NCBI GenBank assembly: GCA_037179385.1
Contig: CM074184.1
Span: forward strand, 11,612,001-11,676,000
DNA length: 64,000 bases
Direction: 5' to 3'
DNA from: Holothuria scabra
Lineage: Eukaryota > Echinodermata > Holothuroidea > Aspidochirotida > Holothuriidae
The position numbers and the translations under genes were made by a program. Below the pieces are notes generated by a model. It made no database searches. It saw only the letters and a program-made list of their open reading frames with translations, and was not told the origin of the DNA. Shown here piece after piece: positions 38,101 through 48,294 of the stretch (the stretch's first letter is position 1; each line of letters starts with the position of its first letter).

Positions 38101-41100
38101 AACAATAGGGCACATCTACTCAATAGAGTTCATGTACCCACCAAGTTTGATGAAAATTGAGTGCTCGGTTAATATTGAGTTATCGTGTCACATACCTCAC
38201 ATTCCAATGCGCACATTAAGCCCTGTATACTCATTAATATGCAAGATATCGGCACCAAAAATGATAGGGCACATCTCCTGAATATGATACACGTACATAC
38301 CAAGTTTGAGAAAAATTGCATAATCGGTTATTGAGTTATCGTGTCATATACCTCGCATTCCAATGTGTCACATACACACATTCACACACACACACACACA
38401 CACACATACATACGCCAACTTGACTGCATAGGTTCCTTTGTTGACATAAGGAACCAAAAAGTATAGCTAACAGCTCTGGGCTGCAAAGCCAGGTTTTATA
38501 CTTCAGTATCACAGATCTTCCTTCTTGTGAACCTTCTCTTTTTTGGTCTTCTGGACCTTCAGTCATGCTAACCGAAATTCTTTTGCAATTTTGCAAACCC
38601 TTTTTTCATTTTCGGACCTCCAGTCTTGTGAATCTTTAGTGTCCTCAGCTGTAACTGATTACCTGAAAGGTTTTTTGCAACTTGGTTCCCTTTTCCCAAA
38701 GACAACACACTGCAGAAGGTGAAACTTGACTACCAACTGGGAAGCTAATGATGAAATGAGCAGAGTCTCAAGACGTGATGACCTCGACCTGAAAAAGTAA
38801 AGGAAAGATTGGTTAAGGTTATTGGCACTGAAATTGCCAAGAAACAGTGACAAAGTTGTTCACTGGTTGTACCAAGGTTTGCAGTTACAATATAAAATAG
38901 AAGGGAGTTAGACTAAAACAAATCATGTTGGTGGGGGGAGGGGGAAAAGGGATTGGAAGAAAAATTAATAAAGAAGGAGTCAATAAAATTTCTGACGTCA
39001 TTGTTGTTGTTTTTTGTGTGTTGCTCTGCAGCTCTTATTTTGATGTAAGGAATGTGCTATACAATGTAGTCTGATTGAAGTTTCTTTTACTGAAAAATTG
39101 AGAGGGTAAAAGGCATGATACGAAAAAATATCTTTGAAGAAGCCACAACCATAGCCACCATGTCTGCTGTGTGATATGCATGCTTGCACAAAAGACTCAG
39201 CCCCTTAATTTTACTCACCCTATGAGACTCATTCGCCTGTAATTCCGCTGATCGAAATTAACCTTAACAATTAATCCTGTGTATTTTAAAAAGATTGTCC
39301 ACCTCATCCACCTAACCACGAAGCAATGTCTGTCCACAGAGTAGCTGTTTAACCAACTCCTGTCGAAAATACTGCAGGTTTAAATTGCTTCATTGATATA
39401 TTTTGTTCAATTGGCTTTTCCAATTAAAGGGCAAATCATCTCATCCTAGACATTTCCAGATCTCAAAATTAAAAGTCATTTCTAGCCAATAAGTTCCACC
39501 CAATCAGTTCCATCATTTTTTCTCCTTTGTGCATATAAGGACCAACTGAAATTGCTCAAGGCCATATCCTGGTGAGCATAGAAGACCCTAATTGAAGCAA
39601 ACAATACCTGTGCAATGTGTGCATAAGTTGTAGCATGATCTACTCTGCATGTCTTCATTTTGATGTGAAAGACCATTCACTAACTTTGCTCTACCTCAAG
39701 CACAAATTCAATTTTTTCATACAGGTGTCTGCCTTTTAGAGTTTTGGAAGGTTTTGACCTGTACTAAGAATTGCCTAAACATTGGGTAGTGCAATACTTA
39801 AACTTCAACCCTCAAGTCTTCTCAAAACTCCCTGTTAACAAGAGATCAGAAATTGCACACAATCCTGCAGGAGGTATGCAAAACATCCCTACAGTTGGCC
39901 AAGGATTGCTTTTATTACCTCAAAATTAGAAACTTCGGAATGCTGTCTAGTGCTTTTTTATTCATTTTGCCCACAACTTGATGGTACTTCTTACATTTTT
40001 CATGTTGCATGTAATCTTCAGTAACTTTGGAAGTCCATGTTCTCATTTTAGTGAGCTCAGTGGATCTTGGTCTACCATGGCACATGAAACTCTAATGGGA
40101 ATGCAGATCAACAACACAAACTCAAGACCAAGATTTATTTTGAATGCTTTACCAGGGTAGATCAGATAAGACTGCAACTGTAAATTTTGTATTAATGTGT
40201 ACAGAATTGATGGGTCAAGTGATCTTGGGTCTGTGGTATTTGTGCAGTATGGTAAATAAAGTGCATGATGAAATCAGAAACCAACTTGTAAAAACTGGTG
40301 TCCTTTTTATGTTACATTTGTGTTCATACAGCCAGTTTTTCTTCTAGGCTCACTCAAAAGTGGAGACATTTCTGGATCAAGATAATAAATATAACAGTGG
40401 GGGCAATAACTACAGTACGATCCAATACTATCACTCAAATGAGTACACCTCCATAATGCTTGGAAGTGGTTCGCATGCCCATAACTCTACAATTTCATGA
40501 GAGGAACCTACCCTAAGCTCAGTTCCAAAAATCTGAAGCATAAAAAAGATACATCCTCACAGTCATTGCTGCTTTTGTATTCAGTGTCATAGAAGAATGC
40601 AATTAAAATGCCTCTGTTGTGCTGGTCACTGGACATTTCCTGAGCAGTTTTATGGATCAATGCACACACACAATACTGCACTTGAACTTAATATGAGGTT
40701 ACGGCCATGTGCATGCTAGATGGGTACTTAATTTGAAAAGTAGCAAGGGGGCCTTTCCCAGCATGTCAGTGCACTATGCCCCTCTGCAAGCTATTTTGAG
40801 ATTGCATATACTTCTGCATGTATTATATGCTTGATGATGTGACATGCTTCACAGTTGAATAAATCAGTATACATTTAACTGACAGAAAGAATTAAATATT
40901 CACCTCTGTTCAACAGCTGTGCAAAAAAGGAGAAACAACTTGAGTAAGGCAAGAAATGGCTGGACTAACAAGAAGAAAGGCCATGCTAGTACATTTTGCA
41001 TTGAAGATGTTTTGGAGACTTTAGATCTTGATTGAAAAATTGTAGAATCCCTCAAATGAGAAGCAAGAAGATTTAAATCTGAATCCAAAATACTTTTGGA

Positions 41101-41526
41101 AATGCCTCCTTTCAAATCCAGCCCTGCTTCAGTTCTATCACATTTTATGTTCTCTTCATCAAAAATTATGATGATGACATCTTGGGCAGGTTTTGTAGTC
41201 TGTGAATATCTCCACCTACATACTGGTATACCATTAAAACTTTTTTGAGTGATTACAAGGGAATAGAGACAATCTGTGTTGGTATAACCTTCAATCCTTT
41301 GAACTAGATCAAAAGAATCATTCTGCCAATACACTAACTGAATGAGCTCTTGATCTAATAGTGACTGTTTCCTTCTGATTGCTGTAATGAAGACAAGGTC
41401 CTTCTCTTTCATCCATTTTCCATAGCAAAGTCCACTATTTGAATTAAGCAAAGATTGTGGCAGATAAATCCTCAAAGGCTTGGTTCTTTGTATATTTTCC
41501 ATGTTATTGTAATCTGAAATGGTTAC
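22995..41526 (-). CDS. PIGQ: PIGQ (GPI1), GPI N-acetylglucosaminyltransferase subunit Q, complete, eight coding exons
   Basis: Membrane subunit of the ER GPI-GlcNAc transferase complex, which works with PIGA, PIGC, PIGH, PIGP, PIGY and DPM2 in the first step of GPI-anchor synthesis. Coding parts in transcript order are 41502-40904, 38788-38663, 35380-35260, 33251-33125, 32737-32584, 31076-30884, 28081-27911 and 23159-22995. Introns are GT-AG, phases agree, and the total is 1656 bases (551 aa plus stop; the human short isoform is 581 aa). Family strings are [13 protein letters not shown] (293-305), [32 protein letters not shown] (391-410), DQLFIGT and, at the C terminus, [10 protein letters not shown], matching the human LFLGELIYPW end. 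The chosen start is the ATG at 41502 inside an exon with an acceptor at 41527-41528; an upstream in-frame start is possible if a 5' exon joins here. Confidence 0.96.
25140..25245 (+). mobile_element. 3' part of a tRNA-derived SINE
   Basis: Shares AACTGGAGCCATAAGTGGAA and GAATTGGTTGGTAACTGG with the body of the SINE at 21131-21365. The head is absent. It lies in PIGQ intron 7. Confidence 0.5.
26715..26943 (+). pseudogene. hAT transposase C-terminal dimerisation region, frameshifted
   Basis: One frame reads [14 protein letters not shown]; after a one-base shift another reads [20 protein letters not shown] and then [18 protein letters not shown]. This matches the usual hAT C terminus ([29 protein letters not shown]). 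The rest of the transposase is missing, so the element is not autonomous. Confidence 0.85.
26990..27328 (-). other. Unrecognised ORF on the opposite strand of the hAT element
   Basis: An open frame reading [20 protein letters not shown], then [20 protein letters not shown], and later [16 protein letters not shown] and [20 protein letters not shown]. The composition is strongly protein-like and charged, with a helical, coiled-coil-like end. A stop lies just upstream next to an A10 run, and the frame continues past a possible donor near DC|GTAACT. I do not recognise the family. It could be a captured exon, part of another transposon, or an old pseudogene. Confidence 0.4.
27911..28081 (-). CDS. 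PIGQ: PIGQ coding exon 7
   Basis: 57 codons, phase 0 on both sides (residues 441-497), starting [20 protein letters not shown]. Matches the human [20 protein letters not shown] segment. Acceptor CTACAG, donor CAG|GTAACA. Confidence 0.95.
28773..29143 (-). other. Two adjoining unrecognised ORF tracts in PIGQ intron 6
   Basis: 29143-28958 reads [20 protein letters not shown] and then [20 protein letters not shown]. 28961-28773, in another frame, reads [20 protein letters not shown] and then [20 protein letters not shown]. They overlap at ATGA. The composition is protein-like but no family is recognised. A decayed transposon or retrogene is the likeliest explanation. Confidence 0.3.
29651..29800. 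repeat. Tandem repeat, 40-bp unit, four copies
   Basis: TCTGATCAAATATTT recurs at 29656, 29696, 29736 and 29776, an exact 40-bp period. The intervening GGATGAAGTATGTAGTGAA is variable. It lies in PIGQ intron 6. Confidence 0.95.
30884..31076 (-). CDS. PIGQ: PIGQ coding exon 6
   Basis: Codes residues 376-440, the most conserved part of the family: [40 protein letters not shown]. It contains a predicted transmembrane segment ([19 protein letters not shown]). Acceptor TTCTCAG, donor TCT|GTAAGT. Confidence 0.97.
31575..31685 (+). other. Possible tRNA-like SINE head
   Basis: A-box-like TAGCCGGATGAGG and B-box-like GGTTCAAATCC are about 50 bases apart, as in tRNA-derived SINEs. No cloverleaf was completed and no second copy was seen here, so this is weak. 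Confidence 0.25.
32584..32737 (-). CDS. PIGQ: PIGQ coding exon 5
   Basis: Codes residues 325-375, ending [18 protein letters not shown], which matches human [18 protein letters not shown]. Hydrophobic membrane-spanning content. Acceptor ATTTCAG, donor AA|GTGAGT, phase 1 in and 2 out. Confidence 0.96.
33125..33251 (-). CDS. PIGQ: PIGQ coding exon 4
   Basis: Starts [20 protein letters not shown], the hallmark of the family, and ends [10 protein letters not shown]. Acceptor TTTTTCAG, donor ATAG|GTACTG, phase 0 in and 1 out. Confidence 0.97.
33494..33727. mobile_element. 234-bp MITE (second copy of the 18758 family)
   Basis: Ends AAAATGCCCATAAGCCTACA and, inverted, TTTTAGGCTCATGGACATTTT. Internal blocks such as ACAACTGGCT and CAAGTTACTGA are shared with the copy at 18758-18974. 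It lies in PIGQ intron 3. Confidence 0.75.
34441..34723. mobile_element. 283-bp MITE with TTTAA target duplication
   Basis: The left end GGCCCTGTCCACTCACCCCA is inverted at the right end as GGGGTGAGAGGTTTGGCCC. TTTAA flanks both ends (34436-34440 and 34724-34728). It lies in PIGQ intron 3, with a related end at 1-69. Confidence 0.88.
35260..35380 (-). CDS. PIGQ: PIGQ coding exon 3
   Basis: Codes residues 242-282, [20 protein letters not shown] and [12 protein letters not shown], the start of the conserved Gpi1 membrane domain. Acceptor ATGCAG, donor AAG|GTGAGA, phase 2 in and 0 out. Confidence 0.93.
36755..36990 (-). repeat. Hairpin-microsatellite-monomer repeat, - strand copy
   Basis: Read on the - strand: a hairpin (ATTCCTTGTC pairing imperfectly with GGCACGGAATC at 36983-36956), CTATGGGATGGTGGTG, a TG microsatellite (36915-36940), GATATCTCAAGAAGGG, and one monomer with GGTGGAGGTCAAAG and TTGGGGTCA. 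Confidence 0.75.
37640..38455 (-). repeat. Second lineage of the hairpin-microsatellite-array family, ~159-bp monomers
   Basis: On the - strand a perfect 8-bp hairpin (GGTTCCTT and AAGGAACC, 38455-38431) precedes CTATGCAGTCAAGTTGGCG and a TG microsatellite (about 38408-38360). Monomers start GACACGATAACTCAATAACC. The motif CTCATTAATATGCAAGATAT recurs 159 bases apart at 38071 and 38230. The AGGTCA half-sites of the 145-bp lineage are mostly missing in these monomers, though a GAGGTCA cluster lies at 37920-37955. Confidence 0.75.
38663..38788 (-). CDS. PIGQ: PIGQ coding exon 2
   Basis: 42 codons, phase 2 on both sides (residues 200-241), [20 protein letters not shown] onward. Corresponds to the variable stretch before the Gpi1 core (human LSTCEQLRHRLEHL region). 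Acceptor CTTTTTCAG, donor CAG|GTAATC. Confidence 0.88.
40566..40785 (+). repeat. Dispersed repeat, copy 1 (inverse copy at 51602-51810)
   Basis: Shares GACATTTCCTGAGCAG, ATGGATCAAT, ACAATACT and AATTTGAAAAGTAGC, in order, with the reverse strand of 51602-51810. No borders or coding content identified. It lies in PIGQ intron 1. Confidence 0.7.
40904..41526 (-). CDS. PIGQ: PIGQ first coding exon
   Basis: The acceptor TCTCTTGCAG ends at 41527. The ATG is at 41502-41500 and the frame stays open to the donor CAGAG|GTGAAT. Codes residues 1-199, starting [20 protein letters not shown] and containing [12 protein letters not shown], which aligns with human GLLVGRW. The end [20 protein letters not shown] is a membrane-like hydrophobic stretch. 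Confidence 0.93.
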
Positions 41527-41979
41527 CTGCAAGAGAATAGAGGAGAATAAATTTTAAAGTCCACTGCATCAAAATTAAGTTAAAAATGTTAGTAGTTTCT
41601 TAAGCAAATTATTGAAAATTTGAAAACTTAAGACATGCATCACAATTTCAACATTAGGCCTACTCATTGGCAAGAATTAGCTGTATTAGATGTGAGGTGC
41701 TACATTAAAAAAAAATCAAACCCCCACTGAAGTCACAAGTTGAGCATACAGCAAGATATTTGCAAATCCCAACATCATGGCAATGACTTGAAAACATAAA
41801 GTTACTTTTTATAGAATTAATAATACTAATAATAATATATTGAACTAATATATAGTGCCAAATCAGGAACAAAAGTGTAGCTGCTTTATGAGTTTATCAT
41901 GATATGAAACTAGAGAGCCAAAAGGCTTAGTGATTCCTTGCCATATGATATATTGTAATAATGAACATGGATGCCCACA

Positions 41980-42250
41980 TGACAAGCATGAGATCCCTCA
42001 CAAATACTGAGGTATACTAGCTAGCAAGGTCAAAACCTTTTGAGATCATGTGACCCAAAATGACCTTTCCCCCTCACTTAAAACAATAGGGAGCAACCAC
42101 CTAAAAAGACCATCAACATGCTAAATATGAGCAATTAAAAAACTGAGTATGAGATCCCTCCACAGTTCAATAACCACATAAAAATGTCATGTCTACAAGG
42201 TTTTGCCCTTTTGTGACCCTAACCTTTGACCTCTACAAACAAGAGAAATC
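41980..42250 (-). repeat. Diverged monomers of the 145-bp family
   Basis: On the - strand: two degraded units with AAAGGTTAGGGTCACAAAAG, GGTCATTTTGGGTCACATG and GGGATCTCATACTCAG-like blocks. No hairpin or microsatellite leader was seen. Confidence 0.6.
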
Positions 42251-43557
42251 CCCCCATGCAGTTATGATGCTGGTAAACTATGTTGTCTATCAACTTGATA
42301 AAGAGATATTTTTGAAACAAACTCTTTTAAATCAAAATTTTGGGTACTGAGGATCGATGGCTCTCTATATAATGATGTCTCTATGATCCAAAGAGTTGAT
42401 TGCATTGAGGTTATTGTTAGAACAAGCCCTAATCCAAACAGTCTTCCATGAATTGGAACATACAGTAGAGACATCTCAACAGAAAGGTGTAACCTTGGCT
42501 ATTAGTGGTGGTCCTTTTTTATTTGTTTTTTGGTGTAATGCGCTTCCCAAAGGCTATGATGTCCTTGAAAATTAACAAAAAATGGGAACCCTATTAATCC
42601 AGAAATTAACAAGATTTGTAATTTGCCTTAAATTGTCTGCTGGTAGGAACACCACATAACAACGTACAAGTCAAGTGTCCTTTGTTTGATACACAGTAGA
42701 TACTACTATGCTTGTTTTGATTACATGAACTACAGTACTTTCTGAAAAACAAGCCTTACTGAGAGGGCTAAATAAGCATCAGACACTATCTCTAGACAGG
42801 TAGGAAATGGTTAAATCCATTGAGCTGTATGATTCAATGAGAAAACCCCTCAGGACACTGTGGCAGTCAAATGTGATAAATTAGGTAAGATAACAGTGAC
42901 CAGCAATTTTCACAGACTGGTGGGTCAGTTACAATTTGATTCATTCAATTAGACAATCTCAGTTCAAGCATGCTCAAGGGTATTTGATCCAAATGATCAG
43001 TTATGTAGTTCTTTTTATAAAACTAATTACCTGTGGTGTATTCAATTATCTAGTTCCCACTTACATGTCCTTATGAGGACAGTGGCACAAGGTTTGTCTG
43101 TAACTTTTAACCATCTTTGATACAAAATTTAATGTTCTTTTTTTTTTTTCCTTTAGGGTTATGGAAGAAACAATGTTTGTATGCTCTAAAAGAAATTTTG
43201 GGCATCATACAGAGCACTTGATCTGTTCAAATTTAACACTTATGAAGTTCCCCACTGAACAATTCCTCTGCTTTGTGGGCATGGATTTTGTTCTACCCAC
43301 TTACTCTAATGTGTATTAATACTGGCACTACATGTTATAGGGCAAAACTTAAAACCAAAATCAACATAAATACTGTACCGAATGAACTTTTATGCACTTT
43401 AGACATTCTTAATACAGTGAGATTGCTTCAGACCATATTTTGAAATTACCCAACTTGATCATTTACATAATGAAGTGGATGCCAAAAGCTTACCTATGCA
43501 TCTTACATTACCCATACCATTCAAAACTCTTAACCCTATGCACTAATGAATATTAAC
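42251..43557. other. Gene-free stretch upstream of the first PIGQ coding exon
   Basis: AT-rich, with a T12 run near 43140. No exon, promoter or bordered repeat recognised. Probably PIGQ 5' intron or 5' flank. Confidence 0.4.
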
Positions 43558-44270
43558 CTTAATAGTTACCCTTTTTTGAATAAAGTATGTGCAAGGTTTA
43601 ACCTCTGATGACCCTAAAATGACCTTTCACCTCCAGTAAAAAACAATGGGGATCATCTTATCAATATGGACAATCCACATGCTAAGTATGAGATCCCTCA
43701 CAGTTACCCTTCTTGAGATATGCTGTTTACAAAGTTTTGATATTTTGACCTCTGGTGACCCCAGATGACCTTTGACCTCCACCAAAAACAATAGGGATCA
43801 TCTACTTAACATGGACAATCCATATGCTATGTATAAGAGCCCTCACAGTTACCCTACTTGAGATACAGTGTTTACAAGGTTTTGACCTTTTTACCTCTGG
43901 TGACCCCAAATGACCTTTGACCTCCACCAAAAACAATAGGGATCATCTACTCAATACGGGCAATCCGCATGATAAGTATGAGATTGCTCACATTTTTCCT
44001 TCTGGAGATATCGTGTTTACTGTACAAGCAATTTTCAAGGTATTTACCATTTTACCCCTGGTGACCCCACATGACCTTTGACCTCCACCAAAAACAATAG
44101 GGATCTTCTACTCAATGTGGGCAATCTACATGCAAAGTTTGAGATCCCTCGGAGTTACCCTTCTTGAGATATCGTGTTTACAAGCGGGCGTCACATACGC
44201 ACACACACACACATACACACACACGACATCACCATCACATAGATTCCTTGCCTGCCTTTGGCAAGGAATC
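43558..44270 (-). repeat. Hairpin-microsatellite-array repeat, best - strand copy, four monomers
   Basis: On the - strand: a perfect 11-bp hairpin (GATTCCTTGCC with 7-nt loop, 44270-44242), CTATGTGATGGTGATGTCGT, a TG microsatellite (about 44224-44196), then four monomers starting AAACACGATATCTC. The half-site block TGACCTTTGACCT (+ strand) recurs near 43767, 43913 and 44070, with a degraded one at 43626, so the period is 142-156 bp. It is the same family as 8135-10531, in inverse orientation. Confidence 0.9.
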
Positions 44271-45187
44271 AAAAATGGTAAAATGAGGTTTGAACACTCA
44301 ACATACTGTATCCATAAGATCTATGAACATTGCAAAAAATGGACAAGTTCACTGCAAGTGGAAATTTTTGCAAGGGAGCATACCTTTATCCAGTACCCAT
44401 AAGTCAGTGGACAAGAGCCACTTTCAACTGTGTACACAGACTATGAAACAAGATCTACAGCTGTGCTGGAATGAAAGGCTGTTGTTTCCTGCTTGTAGTC
44501 TCTACCCATGGCTGCCTCTTCAACTTGCCCTGTGGACTGCTTGTGGTCATTGGGCTGTTCAGAATATTCAGTAGGAGCACAATGGGTAGAATAGCAATCT
44601 GCCAACTGCTGGGGACTAGAAAAAGCTATGCTCCCTAAGGTGACTGTCCACCACCAAACAATCACATCTGACACTAACCTGAAAATGTTCATTCCACCTT
44701 GGGGTCTAAGTCAATGTTCCCAGGGTCCATTGTGTTCAGAGTTTGACGTTTTTAGAAAAGGATCATAAACTACTGGGAACATTGAGCACATAGAAGAACA
44801 ATGGACATCTAAATCATCCCGAACCATTGACATAAAAACTGGGAACACTGAACTTTAGGATCTTTTATCCTCAGAACATTGGTAGACCACATCCTGCACA
44901 TTTGCTGTGTCCAGTATGTCTAACATAATGATATAATACTGTTGTCTTTCATCATAGGCTCTTGTGGACTCATCTAATTCCAACACAATATGCATATTTT
45001 TCAAATCCACTTTAATATTGTATCTTTAGAGCAGCAGACTTTCAAGACTTCAAAAACCAGTTGGTCACCCAAACATTGCATTGCATATGTCCAAATTTGA
45101 TTTCCAAATACGTGCAATAAATTGATACTGTCAAAGGAAAAATTGTCGAACTGTGAGAAAACACTTCGTCAGTGAACATACTGTCTG
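44271..45187. other. Gene-free stretch, nothing recognised
   Basis: Contains only short ORFs without motifs, plus two CTGGGAACA-type repeats near 44715-44870. Confidence 0.4.
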
Positions 45188-47824
45188 CAGGGATGATTTT
45201 TAAGCAATTGAAATTGGTTGTCCAAAGGACAACCAGCTGCAAGAATTTGGTTGTCCTCCCAAAAATTTAGTCGTCCTTCACAAAAGACATGTGAAAACAA
45301 GAAAGTTGTGCAATGTGCATTTTGTGGTTTCAAGACAATTCTTTTATTTTTATTGCACTGGCTGCTATTTGCATTGCATTATATCTAGCGTGCACTTTAT
45401 TGAAAATACACATGAAAGGGGAAAACCATAACAGACAGAAACACCAAGACAAAAACCTACCGTATACACAGTGAGAACACCTGCATACAATACACTTAAA
45501 TGGGCCTAGTCAATGCAGAGCCCCTGCAACTTTCTGTTCAATACACCATTTTCAAGAATCTGGACTGAGTGATAGTAATACCCGAAGTAACAGTTGGGGA
45601 ATCTCCGAGACGATAGAAGTCTGGCCTCCCTGATTATTGCTGCTCCCCCGCCCCCCACCCCACATTTTATTCATCACTTACTCAAGGACGGACAAAAGAC
45701 ATTTTTTCTCCTAATATCTTCCCAGCGTTGGGTAGACACAATAATAATGTGATCTTTAGACACCTTATTCGTACATTAGGACATGCAGTTGAACCGTCAA
45801 AGTATGGTGCATTAATACTAAACTTGAACGGTAGAAACTCATTCCTTTTGAAACAAAATCTGACAATCGAAAGCATGAAGTGTCTATTGAACAAAATGCC
45901 TTTTTAAAAGCTTGTTTGTTTCAGCTTTAATAGTGTCTGACCGATTATGCTATAATCGGTAATACAGTACCCTTTCACCGATTATTTAATTAAACTATCG
46001 GCTCGATGCCGATTATTAGAAAGAGGGAAGTCACCGTGACATGTTTGTCTCTAGAGCCCCTTGCATCTTGTATATCGTATTAACGTAACCAGTTCAGGGT
46101 GGAAAATATTGGGAATCATTACGAACGGAATATCTTTTTTGTATAGGCGTAATATTTTCACTTCAAAAGTAGAGATACAAATCAACTTTTAATACAGTTG
46201 AATTGTTTGCGGCCGATGTCACATGCCCTTTGATAATTTAGCTCTAAGGCCAACATCGTGCTTTGTTTAGTTTTTATCCCCCAATCATGTCGGAACATTT
46301 GCTGTTGCGTTAATAGCTACTCTCCCGCTTTAATGAACCCCGTGTAGAGCAATCATGATAATCTTGCAATTCTTATGGTTCCTTCCGGATATAAATATCC
46401 CTGTATATCGTTAGCAGTTTTTGTCCAAAATTTACGTCTAGTTTAAAAAGAATGAGCAACTGAAATACACGTAAGCCCGATCCCCGAAAAATCCACGTAT
46501 GCAGAGATTTAAGATGCCGTTTCTAGGTGAATTTAGCACGGGGCTCGCCCGGCTTCGCTAGCCGGCTATATAAGCATGACAAGTGCGATCGTCGTAACAC
46601 AAACTCAACGGGAAAACTTGTCTCCAGACCGAGTATTTTCACACACTAAATCACATAGACGAAGGCGCGAGTTGTGATTGGCTAGCTACAATCAACGCAA
46701 TTGAACCAATCACAATGCAAGGGCCAATTTAAATTTTGCAATGGATCCTATGCATATGATGTCACCAAGCAAATCATGATACCTTGTTTGGCGGTAAAAA
46801 GGGACACGCACGTAAGTCTAGTGTATGCGTGGGCCAAGAAGTTTGCTGCACGAGACCACGTGCACCACTGTTTTCGTTTGCAATGACATCGTATGACAAC
46901 ATTGCACAAGTCCTTCCGTGAATAATATTACAGAAGGAATGCTGGGGATGGCTTAATTTATCCAAGATAATAACCACTGAACTTCACAAGATTCTACATG
47001 CTAAGTGTACAAAACATGCACAGATATGTATACAAAGCTTGGGTATTTGAAAAAATGGCAAAACACTGCAGCTAGATGGTCTGTTCTATGTGTTTTGTGC
47101 AGAACCGTTTGTACAGCAACTTACGCAGCGCTTCCTACCAGACAGCAAGGAATACACCTTGAATGCAATTCTAATTTAAGGTAATACTACCGGGTTATAG
47201 CGGAAAATATCAAACGGCAGGGGTAAAATTTATACGTTTGTGATTATCAGTGCATCCCGTTTTGGCGGGAAGTTAAAGGATTGAGTTTTTACAGGAATTT
47301 TAACTCAACTAAGAGCAACTTTCAAGTTGCAAATAATCGGTGGTAATGATCGGTTGAATGGCGATATTTTACCGCTGCCAGTTATTTACTGATAATGGAA
47401 TAATTGGCCCGATGCTGATTAAATAACAACAAAGACAGGCGAACAGTCCTTTCCAAGAACTTTTCGTGCCAGCACGTTGAACAGAAACCCGGAGAATGTG
47501 TATGAGCACGTTCTGTAAAGTTCAGCTGAAACAATGATCGTACACGAGGCTGCTTGTTTGGCATTGTGCGTACCGTGGTATCCACGGTTGTTTTGTTCTG
47601 GTGTGCTTTTCATGAAGGTACAGATGTGTTTTGATATGCGAGTTCATGAAATGTTAAGACGTTTTGGTTGCATGGGAGTGTTTGTTGTACGCTTTGTTTC
47701 TCAACATACATTACCAAAGGTAAAAATTAGTCGTCCAAAGGACAACCTTAGGTGGTTACTTTGGTCGTCCTGCAGAAATTTTGGTCGTCTCGGACGACCA
47801 GACGACCGCTAAAATTCATCCCTG
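45188..47824. mobile_element. 2.64-kb TIR element with 5-bp target duplication GTCTG
   Basis: The left end CAGGGATGATTTTTAAGC is inverted at the right end as GCTAAAATTCATCCCTG. GTCTG lies just outside both (45183-45187 and 47825-47829). Subterminal GGTTGTCC/GGACAACC and GGTCGTCC blocks resemble those in the MITE at 19676-20041. The interior is richer in CpG than its surroundings and includes a TATA-like GGCTATATAAGC at 46563. No transposase was found, so it is presumably non-autonomous. Paired ATCGG..CGATG..GATTA blocks near 45950-46020 and 47330-47425 may mark a nested insert. Confidence 0.85.
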
Positions 47825-48129
47825 GTCTGTACTAAGGCAGTGAATCTGAGAGATATTTTAAGTGACCTGTTATTATGTAGTCATATCTTGAGACTCACTA
47901 CAGGTAATGAAGGTTAGAATGGAAGATTTTCCTATAAAAATGGTACTCAAAGCGACAATCATAGTTTCTTACAACATTTTACAATAGTACTCTGCACTAC
48001 AAGTGTAAATTGATTTATAACCAACAAAAAAATGATCAAGTGAAGCAAGTTAGTCATATTTTCTGAGGAATTCCCAAAGAAGAAGTACTTGTACCAAAAT
48101 ACTGTGTATATTAATACTCCACTGTTCAC

Positions 48130-48294
48130 CTGTGTTAACATTCAATGCTATCAACTTTAATGGATAAGAAAGAAGGTGGTACTTCCCATACAGTACATGA
48201 AATGTAGAATGTGTGGAAAGCTGCTTTGCACAGTCATACTGTATAAAAAGCTCATTACATCCCCACAAACAACATGGATATCGCTGTAATCTGT
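48130..48294 (-). other. Candidate 5' exon of PIGQ
   Basis: On the - strand a pyrimidine tract and GGCCACAG acceptor at about 48295 and a CACAG|GTGAAC donor at 48130 delimit 165 bases. Joined to the acceptor at 41526, an ATG at 48141-48139 would read [12 protein letters not shown] into MENIQ, with an in-frame TGA just before it. This is an inference from splice-like sites only; transcript data are needed. Confidence 0.25.
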
